Source: Deltaproteobacteria bacterium
GTDB taxonomy: Bacteria > Desulfobacterota > Desulfomonilia > UBA1062
Assembly: GCA_018433085.1 (NCBI GenBank)
Contig: JAHDRW010000038.1
Location: 44,117 to 108,116 of the forward strand
Direction: 5' to 3'
DNA: 64,000 nucleotides
This document shows positions 1 to 9,232 of this stretch, one piece after another (position 1 is the first letter of the stretch; each line of letters begins with the position of its first letter). The notes under the pieces are model-generated. The model was not told the origin of the DNA and ran no database searches. It saw only the letters and a list, made by a program, of their open reading frames with translations. A program made the translations under genes and the position numbers.

Positions 1-1080
1 CCGGGGCCAGTCGTAGCTCCGGGCAATGATCCTCCTGCCCTGCTCTCCCAAGCCCTTTCTGAGGCGGTCATCGTTCAGCAGGATGCAGAGCTTCTCCGCC
101 AGGGCACGGTGATCTCCGCCGGGCACGAGAAAGCCGTTCACGCCGTCTTCCACAAGCTCGGGATTCCCTCCCACCGAGGTAGCCACCACCGGGAGGCCCG
201 AGGCCATATATTCCAGGATGGAGTTGCAGAAGCCTTCCGAATCAGAGGAGATGACCCCGATGTCCCATGATCCGATGGTCCCGGGCACGTCGGTAACGGC
301 GCCGAGGAAATCCACCTGTGGGCCGATACCCAGTTCCCGGCTCAAGGCCATCAGCTCGCCGCGCTGATTTCCGTCTCCGGCAATGCAGAACCTCACGCCC
401 GGGACGGCCTTTACCACCTCGGAAGCGGCCCGGATAAAGACATCCACCCGTTTCACCCTCCGATTGAAGTTTGCCAGGATCCCGACACAGGGGCGGCTCT
501 CGGTTTCCCGAGACGCGACCGGTGCGTTCCCGAGCGCCTCCCGGCCTTCGAAGAGCTGTAAATCGATCCCGTTGTAGATCACGTGAATCCGGCCCGGGTC
601 CACCAGCTCGTCGGACGCCACCTGGTGTTTGACCGCCTGCGAGTTCACCTGAAAATGATCCACCAGCCTGTCGGCCTGCCGGAGCAGCAGGAGCAGGGCG
701 CGGGAATGCCAGAATCCCAGGTCCCGCCTGCAGCAGACGATTTTCTTCACCCCGGCGAGCTTGCCTGCGAGGAGCCCCACGAACTGCGCGTCGACAAAGT
801 AGGTCTGAACGATGTCGATCCGCCTCTGCCTCAAAAACCGGACGAGCTCGATGGTGCGGCCGATGCACTGCACGCTCAAGAGAGAAGGGATGCCGATCTG
901 CTGATAGCTGAAGCAGTCGTCCCGTGGCTGGAAATAGGCGTTGGGCGGCCGGAGGCTGATGAGATATTTCTCGAACCTCTCCTGAGACAACGACGCCATG
1001 AGGCTCAGGAGCTGCTTTTCGGTGCCCCCGATGGAATTGATGGTGTCAATGAGAAACGCTATACGTATTTTTCGGTCCAT
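1..1080 (-). CDS. glycosyltransferase family 4 (partial, 3' end outside window)
   Basis: The frame is open from an ATG at 1080 to the window edge (360 codons, no stop), so the C-terminus is missing. The start (MDRKIRIAFLIDTINSIGGT) is the usual GT-B opening with a glycine-rich loop. Near the cut end is the donor-binding segment of GT1/GT4 enzymes, with SEGFCNSILEYMASGLPVVA followed by GGNPELV. These enzymes transfer a sugar from a nucleotide-sugar to a growing glycan on the cytoplasmic face of the membrane. It is the most distal visible gene of the exopolysaccharide locus, 40 bp after the GNAT gene, and is probably in the same transcript. The sugar specificity cannot be read. Family assignment is confident; the exact role is inferred from context. 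Confidence 0.88.
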   Translation of the reverse strand, partial: MDRKIRIAFLIDTINSIGGTEKQLLSLMASLSQERFEKYLISLRPPNAYFQPRDDCFSYQQIGIPSLLSVQCIGRTIELVRFLRQRRIDIVQTYFVDAQFVGLLAGKLAGVKKIVCCRRDLGFWHSRALLLLLRQADRLVDHFQVNSQAVKHQVASDELVDPGRIHVIYNGIDLQLFEGREALGNAPVASRETESRPCVGILANFNRRVKRVDVFIRAASEVVKAVPGVRFCIAGDGNQRGELMALSRELGIGPQVDFLGAVTDVPGTIGSWDIGVISSDSEGFCNSILEYMASGLPVVATSVGGNPELVEDGVNGFLVPGGDHRALAEKLCILLNDDRLRKGLGEQGRRIIARSYDWPR

Positions 1081-1120
1081 GATTCCCCTTACACACAGAT
1101 CCGTCGGTTTTTTCGATGGG

Positions 1121-2296
1121 TCAAAAATCCCAGAAGACCTTGTCACCGTCGCCAAAGGTATAAAACCAGTTTTCGCCCTTCCCGATCCCTGCCTGCCGGC
1201 CTGCGGCCCCGGCATGAATGTATTTGAGCGCGCCGGGGTTCTCCCTGGCGCGCACAAACCCCATCGTCTTGAGCACGCGGGCAAACCTCCTGTCCGTGCA
1301 CAGCACTTCCAGCGTGTCGGGGCCGGCCTTCTCGATCTCGAGCACGGCCCTCCTCATCAGTGCCCTGAACAGGCCCGCATCACGGGGGGAGCAGAGAAAA
1401 TCGAAGATGGTGGAGATCCTCCTGCCGTCCTGCGCGTGCCTGGTCCTGAAAATCAGGTATCCCTGCACCTCATCCCCCTTTATGCAGATCAACCTGACGA
1501 AGCGGGACTCTGGACTGTCCGCGAACTTCCAGTTCAGGATGTCGCCGCTGCGGTGCGCGACAAAGGAGAATTCATGCTTCACGGAGTGAAACAATGCATC
1601 GATCCGCTCATCGAAACCATCCGCGAACTCGATACGATAGCCCCGGCCGGAGAAGTCGAACACCTTTTTTTCCATCCGGTAGAGCAGCGAGAGGGTCTTT
1701 CCGGCAAGGCGCTCGACAGCGGGATCGATGAGGCGATATCGGGTCTTCACCATGTTCCTCAAGCTATACCCCCTCACATAGGTGGGGAGATTATCCACGG
1801 GCAGCCACCCGCACTTTCCGAAGACGTGGCTGTTGGGGGCGTTCATCCACACCGCGATGGAGAACTCCGGCCGTCCCTGAAGGACCTCTTGCACAAACGC
1901 CCTGCCCACGCCTTTACCCCTCATTCCCGGGTCGACCATGGTGTCGTGGTAGATGAACCCGTCCACATCGCGACCGGAGACACTGAATCGAAACGGCATC
2001 AGGCCCTCATAGGCAACGACCCTGCCGTCCAGTTCGAGCACCAGGTAATCGTCACGGGTGCTGCTGAACGGGTTCCCGCTCAGCAGCCGGTGAAACGCAC
2101 GCGCCCTTTCCGAGGCAAACGCCTCTCCGGCCTGGGCATTCCAGAAACGTTCAAAGGTGTGCAGATCACCCTGCCGGTATCGCCGCATGCACCGGGCACA
2201 GCTGTTGTCGCCCTGGTCGGGATGACCGGTGATATCCATGGGTTTTATCCGGGGAACCTTGTTCGTGAAACGATTCTCGGTATCATGCGCGGGCAC
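1121..2296 (-). CDS. GNAT-family N-acetyltransferase of the exopolysaccharide locus
   Basis: The protein is up to 391 residues. An acetyl-CoA binding motif A (VDPGMRGKGVG, roughly residues 120-130) follows a strand reading DGFIYHDTM, typical of GNAT acyltransferases. The second half (about 200-370) looks like a further GNAT-like domain, as in long acetyltransferases found in polysaccharide clusters. It probably acylates an amino-sugar precursor or another EPS building block in the cytoplasm, which is an inference from neighbours. The longest frame begins at a GTG at 2296. An ATG at 2239 (MDITGHPDQG) is an equally possible start, and neither has a strong Shine-Dalgarno sequence. It lies 36 bp after the deacetylase gene in the same orientation. 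Confidence 0.8.
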   Translation of the reverse strand: MPAHDTENRFTNKVPRIKPMDITGHPDQGDNSCARCMRRYRQGDLHTFERFWNAQAGEAFASERARAFHRLLSGNPFSSTRDDYLVLELDGRVVAYEGLMPFRFSVSGRDVDGFIYHDTMVDPGMRGKGVGRAFVQEVLQGRPEFSIAVWMNAPNSHVFGKCGWLPVDNLPTYVRGYSLRNMVKTRYRLIDPAVERLAGKTLSLLYRMEKKVFDFSGRGYRIEFADGFDERIDALFHSVKHEFSFVAHRSGDILNWKFADSPESRFVRLICIKGDEVQGYLIFRTRHAQDGRRISTIFDFLCSPRDAGLFRALMRRAVLEIEKAGPDTLEVLCTDRRFARVLKTMGFVRARENPGALKYIHAGAAGRQAGIGKGENWFYTFGDGDKVFWDF

Positions 2297-2332
2297 GTCC
2301 GTACCCGCGCGCGAGGAAACACCTGTACCTGC

Positions 2333-3499
2333 CTAGCGGATATGCGCGGAACCCTGCCCCGGGCAAGCCATGTTCGCCCGGCTTATGGAGCGCTTCACCC
2401 ATACCATGTGATGAACGTTCATTGCGAACCGATGATCGCTCATGGCGCTTTCGATTCCGTAGCGGCGGTAGCAAAAGCGATCTGTGTCCGGGTAGTTCGG
2501 GCCTCTCATCATGGTTACCGAGCAGTATATGTTGTTGCGGATCAGAAGATCCCGGGTGTTTTCCCCGAAATCCCCTGCCTCGCCGTTGGGATAGCTGAAC
2601 AGGGTGCACGGCTTTCCCGTGATCGCGCACACGCGGTCGATGGAAGACCGGATCTCGTGCTCCTGCGCGTCTTCGGTCAGCAGACTGAGAATCGAGTGGG
2701 TATGGGTGTGAGCACCGAACTCGACGAGCCCGCTCTTGTGCATCTCCTGTATGTCACGGCTGCTCAGAATACGGAAGGGACTGTTTTCCGGGAGTCCGCT
2801 GCCGGGATCGAGTCCGAGTGCCGAGATGATGTCCTCGACCTCCCGCACCAGAATACCCTGCGGCATTTCCTTGAGCATTCCCTGGAGCGTCAGGCAGGCA
2901 TGCACACGGTTCCCGGGATTTGTCAGATCGAAGCGCCGGTCCCGCCACACGATGCTTCTTTCTCTGGTCTCCGAGAATGCATGGTTCAGGGCACAGTACC
3001 AGATGGTATCGTCGGTGTCGGTCAGACTCGTAACGAGAAACACCGTGGCCGGAAGCCCCAGCTCCCGCAATACGGGAAAGGCGTTGTCGTATACGTTCTG
3101 AAAACCGTCGTCAAAGGTGATGGACAAGAGCGGCAGCTCCGGTTTTCTCCGTGAGGCCGCCAGGTCGAGCGCCTGAGAGAGCGACACCACGGTGAAGTGC
3201 CGCTTTACGTAGAGCATCTGGCTGATGAACCTGTCCCTGGCGATAAAGCACTCGTCCGGGATCGCCAGGGCTGCATTCCTGACACCATGATACGTGATAA
3301 CGGTATGCGCCTTCCTGAAGAGTGTTCTATTCAGAAACCGTGGTAACCGGGTTATGGCAAGTCCTTGGTATATCCTCTCTTTTGCTTCACGAGATAAGAG
3401 TCTGGTTCTTCTGTCTGTGTTTTCCAAGGGTATCGGGATCCCTATTAATTTCGCCGGGCGGCTGCTTTCCCTGCTCCCGGCTTCCTGTCCGTCCTTCAT
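2333..3499 (-). CDS. polysaccharide deacetylase (NodB-type)
   Basis: The NodB homology signature is clear: a TFDDGF metal/catalytic motif near residues 128-133, then a helix ending GLPATVFLVT, and a second motif with FGAHTHTHSILS that supplies metal-binding histidines. Family members remove N-acetyl groups from polymeric GlcNAc-type sugars, in the periplasm or at the membrane, using a divalent metal. No signal peptide is evident at the chosen ATG (3499), so location is uncertain. That start gives 388 residues but overlaps the end of the capA-like gene by 113 bp, which is unusual. Translation may begin further in, although no better start with a ribosome site was found. Context places it in EPS modification. 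Confidence 0.85.
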   Translation of the reverse strand: MKDGQEAGSRESSRPAKLIGIPIPLENTDRRTRLLSREAKERIYQGLAITRLPRFLNRTLFRKAHTVITYHGVRNAALAIPDECFIARDRFISQMLYVKRHFTVVSLSQALDLAASRRKPELPLLSITFDDGFQNVYDNAFPVLRELGLPATVFLVTSLTDTDDTIWYCALNHAFSETRERSIVWRDRRFDLTNPGNRVHACLTLQGMLKEMPQGILVREVEDIISALGLDPGSGLPENSPFRILSSRDIQEMHKSGLVEFGAHTHTHSILSLLTEDAQEHEIRSSIDRVCAITGKPCTLFSYPNGEAGDFGENTRDLLIRNNIYCSVTMMRGPNYPDTDRFCYRRYGIESAMSDHRFAMNVHHMVWVKRSISRANMACPGQGSAHIR

Positions 3500-4706
3500 C
3501 GTTAAAATTTGCCGGTTCCGCCTGGATCGGCATGGTTCCGGATCGGGCCCTGTGATTGCCCTGCGGCCGGTTCTCCTGTTCCAGTGAACCGGCCGCTGCC
3601 CTGGTGTGCATCCGGACCGGGATTCCGGCACGGATCTGCCGGGCGATATAGGGGCCTATCTTGTACACCTTTCGTGCCCTTTTCATCTGATATTCCATCT
3701 GAATCCACCGGGTGCGGAACTCATCGTACATCGTCCAGAACGCGGCATACCGGCTCATGGCGATGGGGGCGGACAAGGCCCGCATCCGGACATCGAAACG
3801 CCCGGGATCGTCCACAACGGCAACACGCAGGTCTTTCCCGGTTCTGCACCCGGTCAGGCTCACCCGTTGGATGCCTGTCTCCGAGATGTCGGCCGAGAAA
3901 ATCGCGGATTCTCTCCTGGCACGGTTGAGCTTCATGAATGCATGCACCACCTCGCCCTCGCCGTTCACCCACCGCCAGTCGAGATCCGAGAACAGGAAAT
4001 TGCCGAGGCTGTAGGCGATATGGCCGTGGCGGTAGCGTTCGATGCCCTGCAGCACGTGCGGATGATGCCCGATGACGAGGTCGGCCCCCATGTCGATGAT
4101 CCCGCGGGCGGTCCGGACCTGATCAGGGGACGGGTAACGCCAGTCTTCCTTTCCCCAGTGCAGACTGACCGCGACGATATGAACCTTGCCTTTGAGCGAT
4201 GCTATGGCGTGCGCAAGCTCCTCGAGATCGAGGGGGGCTATGCCCCGCTCCGTGCCGGAGGCATAAAACGGCGAGTCGATCGTCACCTCGCAGCGCGACA
4301 GAACCCCGAGCGAGATGCCCTTTCTTTCGATGATCGCAGGCCGGTTTGCCTCTTCGAGGCCGGCACCCGCGCCGAACCAGCCGACACCCTGCGAGTCCAG
4401 GGAGCCCATGGTCTCGTACATGGCCTGCTCACGGTAGTCCAGGATGTGGTTGTTGGCCAGCGACAGGGCGGTGAACCCTGCGTCCTTCATGCCCGCGGCA
4501 TATCCCGGATGAGTCCTGAGACTCACCTTGAAGGGATACGGCTCACCCCCGAGGCACAGGGGGGCTTCGAGATTCCCGATCAGGATGTCGTACCCCGCGA
4601 GCGTCTCACGGATGCGCTCGAAGGGGTAATGGGGACCCTTTGCCTCGTACAGTGCGTCGTAACTGTGTGTCAGGGCGATATCGCCCACGAAACCGATCTT
4701 GATCAT
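3387..4706 (-). CDS. CapA-family metallophosphoesterase-like protein
   Basis: The 439-residue product shows the PGA_cap/CapA order of metal-site motifs: GFVGDIALT at the N-terminus, GNLEAPL near 45, LANNHILDY near 85, a SLHWGKED block, GHHPHVLQG and YSLGNFLF. CapA proteins are needed for poly-gamma-glutamate capsules, and relatives occur in exopolysaccharide loci. The biochemical reaction is not settled for most. No N-terminal membrane anchor is visible, unlike Bacillus CapA. The last about 90 residues are polar, Arg/Gln-rich and low in recognisable structure, and overlap the next gene. The ATG at 4706 is preceded by AAGGA at good spacing. The gene sits between an adenylate-forming enzyme and a deacetylase, so a role in decorating or exporting EPS is inferred. 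Confidence 0.85.
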   Translation of the reverse strand: MIKIGFVGDIALTHSYDALYEAKGPHYPFERIRETLAGYDILIGNLEAPLCLGGEPYPFKVSLRTHPGYAAGMKDAGFTALSLANNHILDYREQAMYETMGSLDSQGVGWFGAGAGLEEANRPAIIERKGISLGVLSRCEVTIDSPFYASGTERGIAPLDLEELAHAIASLKGKVHIVAVSLHWGKEDWRYPSPDQVRTARGIIDMGADLVIGHHPHVLQGIERYRHGHIAYSLGNFLFSDLDWRWVNGEGEVVHAFMKLNRARRESAIFSADISETGIQRVSLTGCRTGKDLRVAVVDDPGRFDVRMRALSAPIAMSRYAAFWTMYDEFRTRWIQMEYQMKRARKVYKIGPYIARQIRAGIPVRMHTRAAAGSLEQENRPQGNHRARSGTMPIQAEPANFNDEGRTGSREQGKQPPGEINRDPDTLGKHRQKNQTLIS

Positions 4707-4844
4707 GTCTTTGTCCTTGTCTTTGTATTTGTATCCTCCTTCTAAAGTCCGCTACTTAAGGACGGGAAGGAGGGGTCACATCCCCTGCCGTTTTCAGGCC
4801 TCAGCAGGAACCGGGGCCTGCCCTGAAAGGTCCATACCAGAGAA

Positions 4845-6212
4845 CTACCGAGGCAGCGGGATCAGCCTCCTGGCAAAGAGATACTTGCCGGACTTCTCGC
4901 GGGGTATCTCGTCCACGAACTCGTAGGTGATCCGCATCCTTGTGCCGAAGAGCTTTTCCACGATCCGGGCCTGGTGATCCATGACCTCTTTGCTTGGAAT
5001 CAGATCGCGCGTCATCTTCAGGGTGAGGTGATCCGCCGCGTCCTGGACGACCTGCATCTGACCGAAAAACCCCGGGGCCGCGTTCACCATGTACATCACC
5101 ATGGCAATGGTCGATACCAGTCGGCCTTCGGGTGTGACGAACACATCGAGCGCGCGGCCCACGATCTCCTTCATCAGGGGCAGGCCCCTGCCGCAGGGAC
5201 AGGGCCTGTCGCTCAGCACCGCCGTATCGCCCATATAATAGCGGATGAGGGGCATGCCGTAGTTCAGCAGGTCGGTGACGAGCACGTTGCCCGCCTGCTC
5301 TCCGGACGAGGCCATGGGCCGTGGATTGTCCAGCTCCAGGTAGAGGCACTCGGCATTGATGTGCATGCCCGAATGTGCCTCGCACTCCTGGGCCATGGGG
5401 CCTGCCTCGCGCGAGCGGTACGAGTCCTGGATATCGCAGTGGAACATATCGGCTACCAGGCTGCGCTGATGGTCGTAGAGAGGCTCGCCGGTGGTGATGA
5501 GACCCTTGAGCCGGTATCCATCGATTCCTTTCCTTGCCATGTATTTCGCAAGCTCGTGGATGGGGCTGCTGAACGCCAGGATGGTGGTGGGCTTTTTGCG
5601 CTTCAGCACGTGCAGGTATTCGCTGCACGCCCGGTCATCGATCACGGCGGACGCAAAGAGCACGATCCGTTTATAGAGCTCGTTTCGCATCCTCGACTTG
5701 AACGTGCCGTACCCCATGAGGTCCTGATGGGCGGGCCAAACCAGCCCCAGATAGTCGCCGAACTCCCAGCCCGACCAACGCCCGAAGCGGTAGATGGCAG
5801 CCTCTTTCATGGACAGGCATCCGTTGTCGCGGTAAAACCGCATCTTCACCTCCGAGGTCCCGCCGGTCTCGGCGTAGTGGATCTCTTCGGGGCGATAGTT
5901 GCGGGCAATGAGACGGGACATGTTGTCCCGTATCTGCTCCTTGGTGAGCACGGGTATCTTGAACAGATGGTCCGGATGCCGGAAGGTATAGGGGTTGAAG
6001 CCTGCGTCGTCGAACCTCTCCCGGTAAAAGTCCGTGTTCTCGTAGGCATGTACCAGGAGCCTTTTCAACCGATCCCGCTGCAACTCGGCGATCCGGTGAT
6101 ACGGCCAGAACTGGCTCTCTTCGAGAGAGCGCAGGTTTCCCATTATCCCGCCGAGACCATCACGGCGTGCGATGAGCGGGAAGGTGACGTTCTTGATCAC
6201 GTTTCTGAGCAT
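4845..6212 (-). CDS. phenylacetate-CoA ligase / CapK-like adenylate-forming enzyme
   Basis: The 455-residue sequence resembles the PaaK/CapK family. It has a P-loop-like AETGGTSEVKMRF segment near residue 110, then a NYGMPLIRYYMGDTA adenylate-binding region and a C-terminal GRALDVFVTPEGR hinge. The N-terminal lead (WPYHRIAELQRDRLKRLL, then YENTDFYRERF) is typical of CapK proteins in capsule clusters. The Cys-rich CPCGRG element near 345 also occurs in the family. Such enzymes activate a carboxylate as acyl-AMP. The substrate in polysaccharide loci is unknown, and a role in attaching an acyl or amino-acid group to the glycan is inference. AGGAG lies 8 nt before the ATG at 6212. Confidence 0.82.
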   Translation of the reverse strand: MLRNVIKNVTFPLIARRDGLGGIMGNLRSLEESQFWPYHRIAELQRDRLKRLLVHAYENTDFYRERFDDAGFNPYTFRHPDHLFKIPVLTKEQIRDNMSRLIARNYRPEEIHYAETGGTSEVKMRFYRDNGCLSMKEAAIYRFGRWSGWEFGDYLGLVWPAHQDLMGYGTFKSRMRNELYKRIVLFASAVIDDRACSEYLHVLKRKKPTTILAFSSPIHELAKYMARKGIDGYRLKGLITTGEPLYDHQRSLVADMFHCDIQDSYRSREAGPMAQECEAHSGMHINAECLYLELDNPRPMASSGEQAGNVLVTDLLNYGMPLIRYYMGDTAVLSDRPCPCGRGLPLMKEIVGRALDVFVTPEGRLVSTIAMVMYMVNAAPGFFGQMQVVQDAADHLTLKMTRDLIPSKEVMDHQARIVEKLFGTRMRITYEFVDEIPREKSGKYLFARRLIPLPR

Positions 6213-6233
6213 GAAGAGTGACTCCTGTTTTTT

Positions 6234-7520
6234 TCAGATATTCTGCAGGGGCGCGCGTCTCTCCTGCAGCAGGATGTTCTGGACGGCCACGGTCAGGGCG
6301 GCCATCAGGAACCAGAACCAGATAAAGGACCCGTGGGTGAAATTGCCCACGAACAGCCTGACGAAGAGCCCGAGCTGTATGGCGGTTATGATGTTGAAAT
6401 AGAACGCATCCCGGGGACTGCCGCGGACGAGGTTCCTCTTGATGGCGCCCGTTCGTCTGAAGACCAGGTAGATGAGGTAAAACCAGGCAATGCTCGCCAG
6501 ACCGAGCTCGCCGAACAGCTCGCCGTAGAGGTTGTGGGCATAGAAATAATAGTGGAAGAACTGCCTGCGGGCCTCTGCATAGCAGCCGATGCCCACGCCG
6601 AGCACGGGCCGCTTGACCATCATGGAGATCCCGTTGAGCAGTCCCAGATACCGGTCCGAGCTGGTCCTGCTCGCGTGGACCCCCTCCTGGATGGTGGACA
6701 TGTGGGAGAGATAGTCCGACGCGGCCAGGGTGAAAAAGAAGGCGACGAAGACCCCTGCAATAAGCCCTGCCTTGAGCCGGTCACGGGAAAAATAGACCAC
6801 GCCCATGGCGGTCACCATGAGCCCCAGGAAACCGCCCCTGGACTTCGAGGCATATACCCCGAACACCAGCAGGGCGAGGATCATGAGAGAGGTGACTCGG
6901 ACGAATCTCTTTGTGTTCGTCATGGCGAAGTAGAGAAGCACGGGGATAACCTGGTTGAGGGTGTTGGCCAGTGCCACATGGCCGGATGCAGCCCCGAATC
7001 TCCCGTACGCCACGGCGCCGTACATCTGCTCGCTTACGTCCCCTGAAAGGTAGTTCACCACCGGCTCATAGGCGATCCACGCGGTGACCAGAATAAAGGC
7101 CCAGAGGATCTTGGCAAGGTCCGCGGACGAACGGACCGTGGACACGATCATGATATAGAAGACCGTGAGTTTCAGGAGAAAGTATCCCCCCTCGTTCCAG
7201 GAGACGACAGGGTTCACGGAAAAGGCCACGGATATCATTCCCACGGCGAAGAGCACCCAGAAGGCCTTGTTTATGGGATTGAACCCGGGCAGGAAATTGC
7301 CGAGCCCTCTGCCCGAGACGAGGATCCTGAAAAGAACATAGGCGGCGACGAGCAGCTCGAACCGGATGGACCCGAGCAGGGGATACATATCGCCGAGCTT
7401 TGCGTTGAGGACAATGAAATACGCGATCACCCCGTACACCGGGTTCCTGAGCGACATGACCAGGAGCAGGACACACGCGATGGGCAGGACGATCTGAACA
7501 GATTCGGCGGAAGGCAGCAT
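6234..7520 (-). CDS. O-antigen ligase / Wzy-type polymerase family membrane protein
   Basis: The product is 428 residues with about ten hydrophobic segments and a long loop between residues about 265 and 340. That loop contains RPVLGVGIGCY and AHNLYGELFGELG, matching the Wzy_C/O-antigen ligase signature in which a periplasmic His and Arg are essential. An SRGGFLGL motif precedes it. These integral inner-membrane enzymes join lipid-linked glycan repeats to each other (polymerase) or to an acceptor (ligase), and sequence alone does not separate the two. It is 21 bp upstream of the capK-like gene's start region and downstream of the flippase, consistent with a Wzx/Wzy assembly route. Confidence 0.85.
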   Translation of the reverse strand: MLPSAESVQIVLPIACVLLLVMSLRNPVYGVIAYFIVLNAKLGDMYPLLGSIRFELLVAAYVLFRILVSGRGLGNFLPGFNPINKAFWVLFAVGMISVAFSVNPVVSWNEGGYFLLKLTVFYIMIVSTVRSSADLAKILWAFILVTAWIAYEPVVNYLSGDVSEQMYGAVAYGRFGAASGHVALANTLNQVIPVLLYFAMTNTKRFVRVTSLMILALLVFGVYASKSRGGFLGLMVTAMGVVYFSRDRLKAGLIAGVFVAFFFTLAASDYLSHMSTIQEGVHASRTSSDRYLGLLNGISMMVKRPVLGVGIGCYAEARRQFFHYYFYAHNLYGELFGELGLASIAWFYLIYLVFRRTGAIKRNLVRGSPRDAFYFNIITAIQLGLFVRLFVGNFTHGSFIWFWFLMAALTVAVQNILLQERRAPLQNI

Positions 7521-7679
7521 GAGATCGAGACTGACTCCTTTCTTTAACCTTTCACGTACCCTGCCCCTGAGATCCGACCGTCACCGCAGTGAACACCGGG
7601 ACAGGCCCCGGAGAGAAACTCACGAAGGGACCCACAAGGACTACAGGAGGATTGCATGAGGGACTTGGGGCCGGGCCGT

Positions 7680-9164
7680 TCATTCCCAGGGTCTCACCAC
7701 GCCCTCGGCGGGCCGGAAGATCGATCCGATCCGGCTCTTTTCCTCGGGGGTGAAGAAATTCATGAGCAGGAGCACGAGGGGGAACATGAAAACCAGCAGC
7801 GTTTTGATGGCGACATCGGCGTAGACCGAGGCCGTGTCCACCTGCTGCGACACAACATAGATGATGGAAGCCGCCAGAAAGATCTTTCCCATCCGGATGA
7901 ACTCGAAGTGAATCTTGAAAAACCGGTTGCTGAAAAAATAGGTGGAGGCGGCCTTGTAGATGTATGCGATGAGCGTGGCGTACGCCGCGCCGAACATCCC
8001 GTACCTCGGGATGAGCAGAAAGTTCAGGAGCAGCACGAGTGCCGCGTTCGAGACATTGATATAGGCCAGGTACTTGGTTTTTTTCTCGATGATGATGCCC
8101 ATGTTGAAATGATAATGGAAGGTGAAGATCACGTTTGCCAGAACGATGATCGGGACGATCCTGTACGCCGGCCAGAACGCCCTGTCCGCGATGACGACCA
8201 GTATCTCCTCGGTGAGCACGGCCACGCCCAGGGCCACGAACGAGATGAACAGGAGGAAGTAGGTGAATATCCGGCCGAATATCTCCTCGGCGTTCTCCTG
8301 ATTGTACACCTCGAGCCTTCGGGGCTGCCAGACCTGGTTGAAGGGCTCGGACACGAAGGTGCCGGGCAGGATGCCGAAACGGTACCCGAGCGAGTAGATC
8401 CCTGCCTCGGCGATGGAGCAGTAGCCCTTGATGAAGAACCGGTCCGAGAGATTCACGATGAGCGTGCCGAACTGCGATGGAATCATGGGAAGCCCGAACT
8501 TGAGCATGTCTTTGATGATCCGCGGCGAATACCCCAGCCCGGCCTTCACCAGCTGCGGCACGTTGAGGACCAGGGACATGACGATGGAGGTGATCAGCGT
8601 GCTCAGGAGAATGCCCAGGACCCCCATGCGCAACACGATAATGAAGTAGACGTTCAGGGCGATGGCGAGGCCGAGCCTGAAGAGCGAGAGCACGACGAAC
8701 TGGACGGACTTCAGGGTCACCCTGAGGTAGTTGAGCCCGATGGTGTTGATGGTCTGGAACCACAGGGACGCAAACGCGATCAGAAAATAGGCGTAAAGCT
8801 CGGAGGAGTCGAGGATGTAGAAGGCCATGAACGGAGATCCCAGGGAAAGGATGCACACGAAGATCAACCCGAATATGCCAAGGAAAATATAGGACGAGCT
8901 CAGCACCATGTTCCGGTCGCTCTCCTCGGTATAGTCGAAATAAAACCGGTAAAAGGCGGATGAAATGGCTGTTGCCAGGAGGATCCCCAGTATGTCCGTG
9001 CTCAGGCCCACGAGCTCCTTGATGCCGTATTCCCGGGTGGAGAGATACTGGGTGTAGATGGGCAGGAGAAGAAAACCCACGATCTTGTTGGCACTCGTCC
9101 CGATCCCGTAGATGATCGAGTGCCTGGCCAGCAGCTTTGACTCATTCCCGACGCTTATTGCCAC
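7680..9164 (-). CDS. oligosaccharide flippase (Wzx/MOP family)
   Basis: The 494-residue protein has 12-14 predicted membrane helices with short loops. It begins SIIYGIGTSANKIVGFLLLP, followed by YTQYLSTREYG, which is the classical opening of Wzx-type polysaccharide transporters of the MOP superfamily. These flip undecaprenyl-linked oligosaccharides to the periplasmic side for polymerisation. The frame starts with GTG at 9164, with no strong ribosome site. An ATG two bases upstream is out of frame. A 159-bp gap follows before the Wzy-like gene. The flippase, polymerase and glycosyltransferases in one run support a Wzx/Wzy-dependent EPS. Confidence 0.9.
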   Translation of the reverse strand: MAISVGNESKLLARHSIIYGIGTSANKIVGFLLLPIYTQYLSTREYGIKELVGLSTDILGILLATAISSAFYRFYFDYTEESDRNMVLSSSYIFLGIFGLIFVCILSLGSPFMAFYILDSSELYAYFLIAFASLWFQTINTIGLNYLRVTLKSVQFVVLSLFRLGLAIALNVYFIIVLRMGVLGILLSTLITSIVMSLVLNVPQLVKAGLGYSPRIIKDMLKFGLPMIPSQFGTLIVNLSDRFFIKGYCSIAEAGIYSLGYRFGILPGTFVSEPFNQVWQPRRLEVYNQENAEEIFGRIFTYFLLFISFVALGVAVLTEEILVVIADRAFWPAYRIVPIIVLANVIFTFHYHFNMGIIIEKKTKYLAYINVSNAALVLLLNFLLIPRYGMFGAAYATLIAYIYKAASTYFFSNRFFKIHFEFIRMGKIFLAASIIYVVSQQVDTASVYADVAIKTLLVFMFPLVLLLMNFFTPEEKSRIGSIFRPAEGVVRPWE

Positions 9165-9232
9165 ATGTATGGTCTCGGAAAGACAGGCTTAAGAAAAAGA
9201 CAGGTGCAACCTCACCCAATGGATGGGGCCGC

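Noticed and set aside
998..3154. Long plus-strand frame opposite the GNAT and deacetylase genes
   Set aside because: It is antisense to two well-supported genes, has no family motifs, and arises from the high G/C content at third codon positions.
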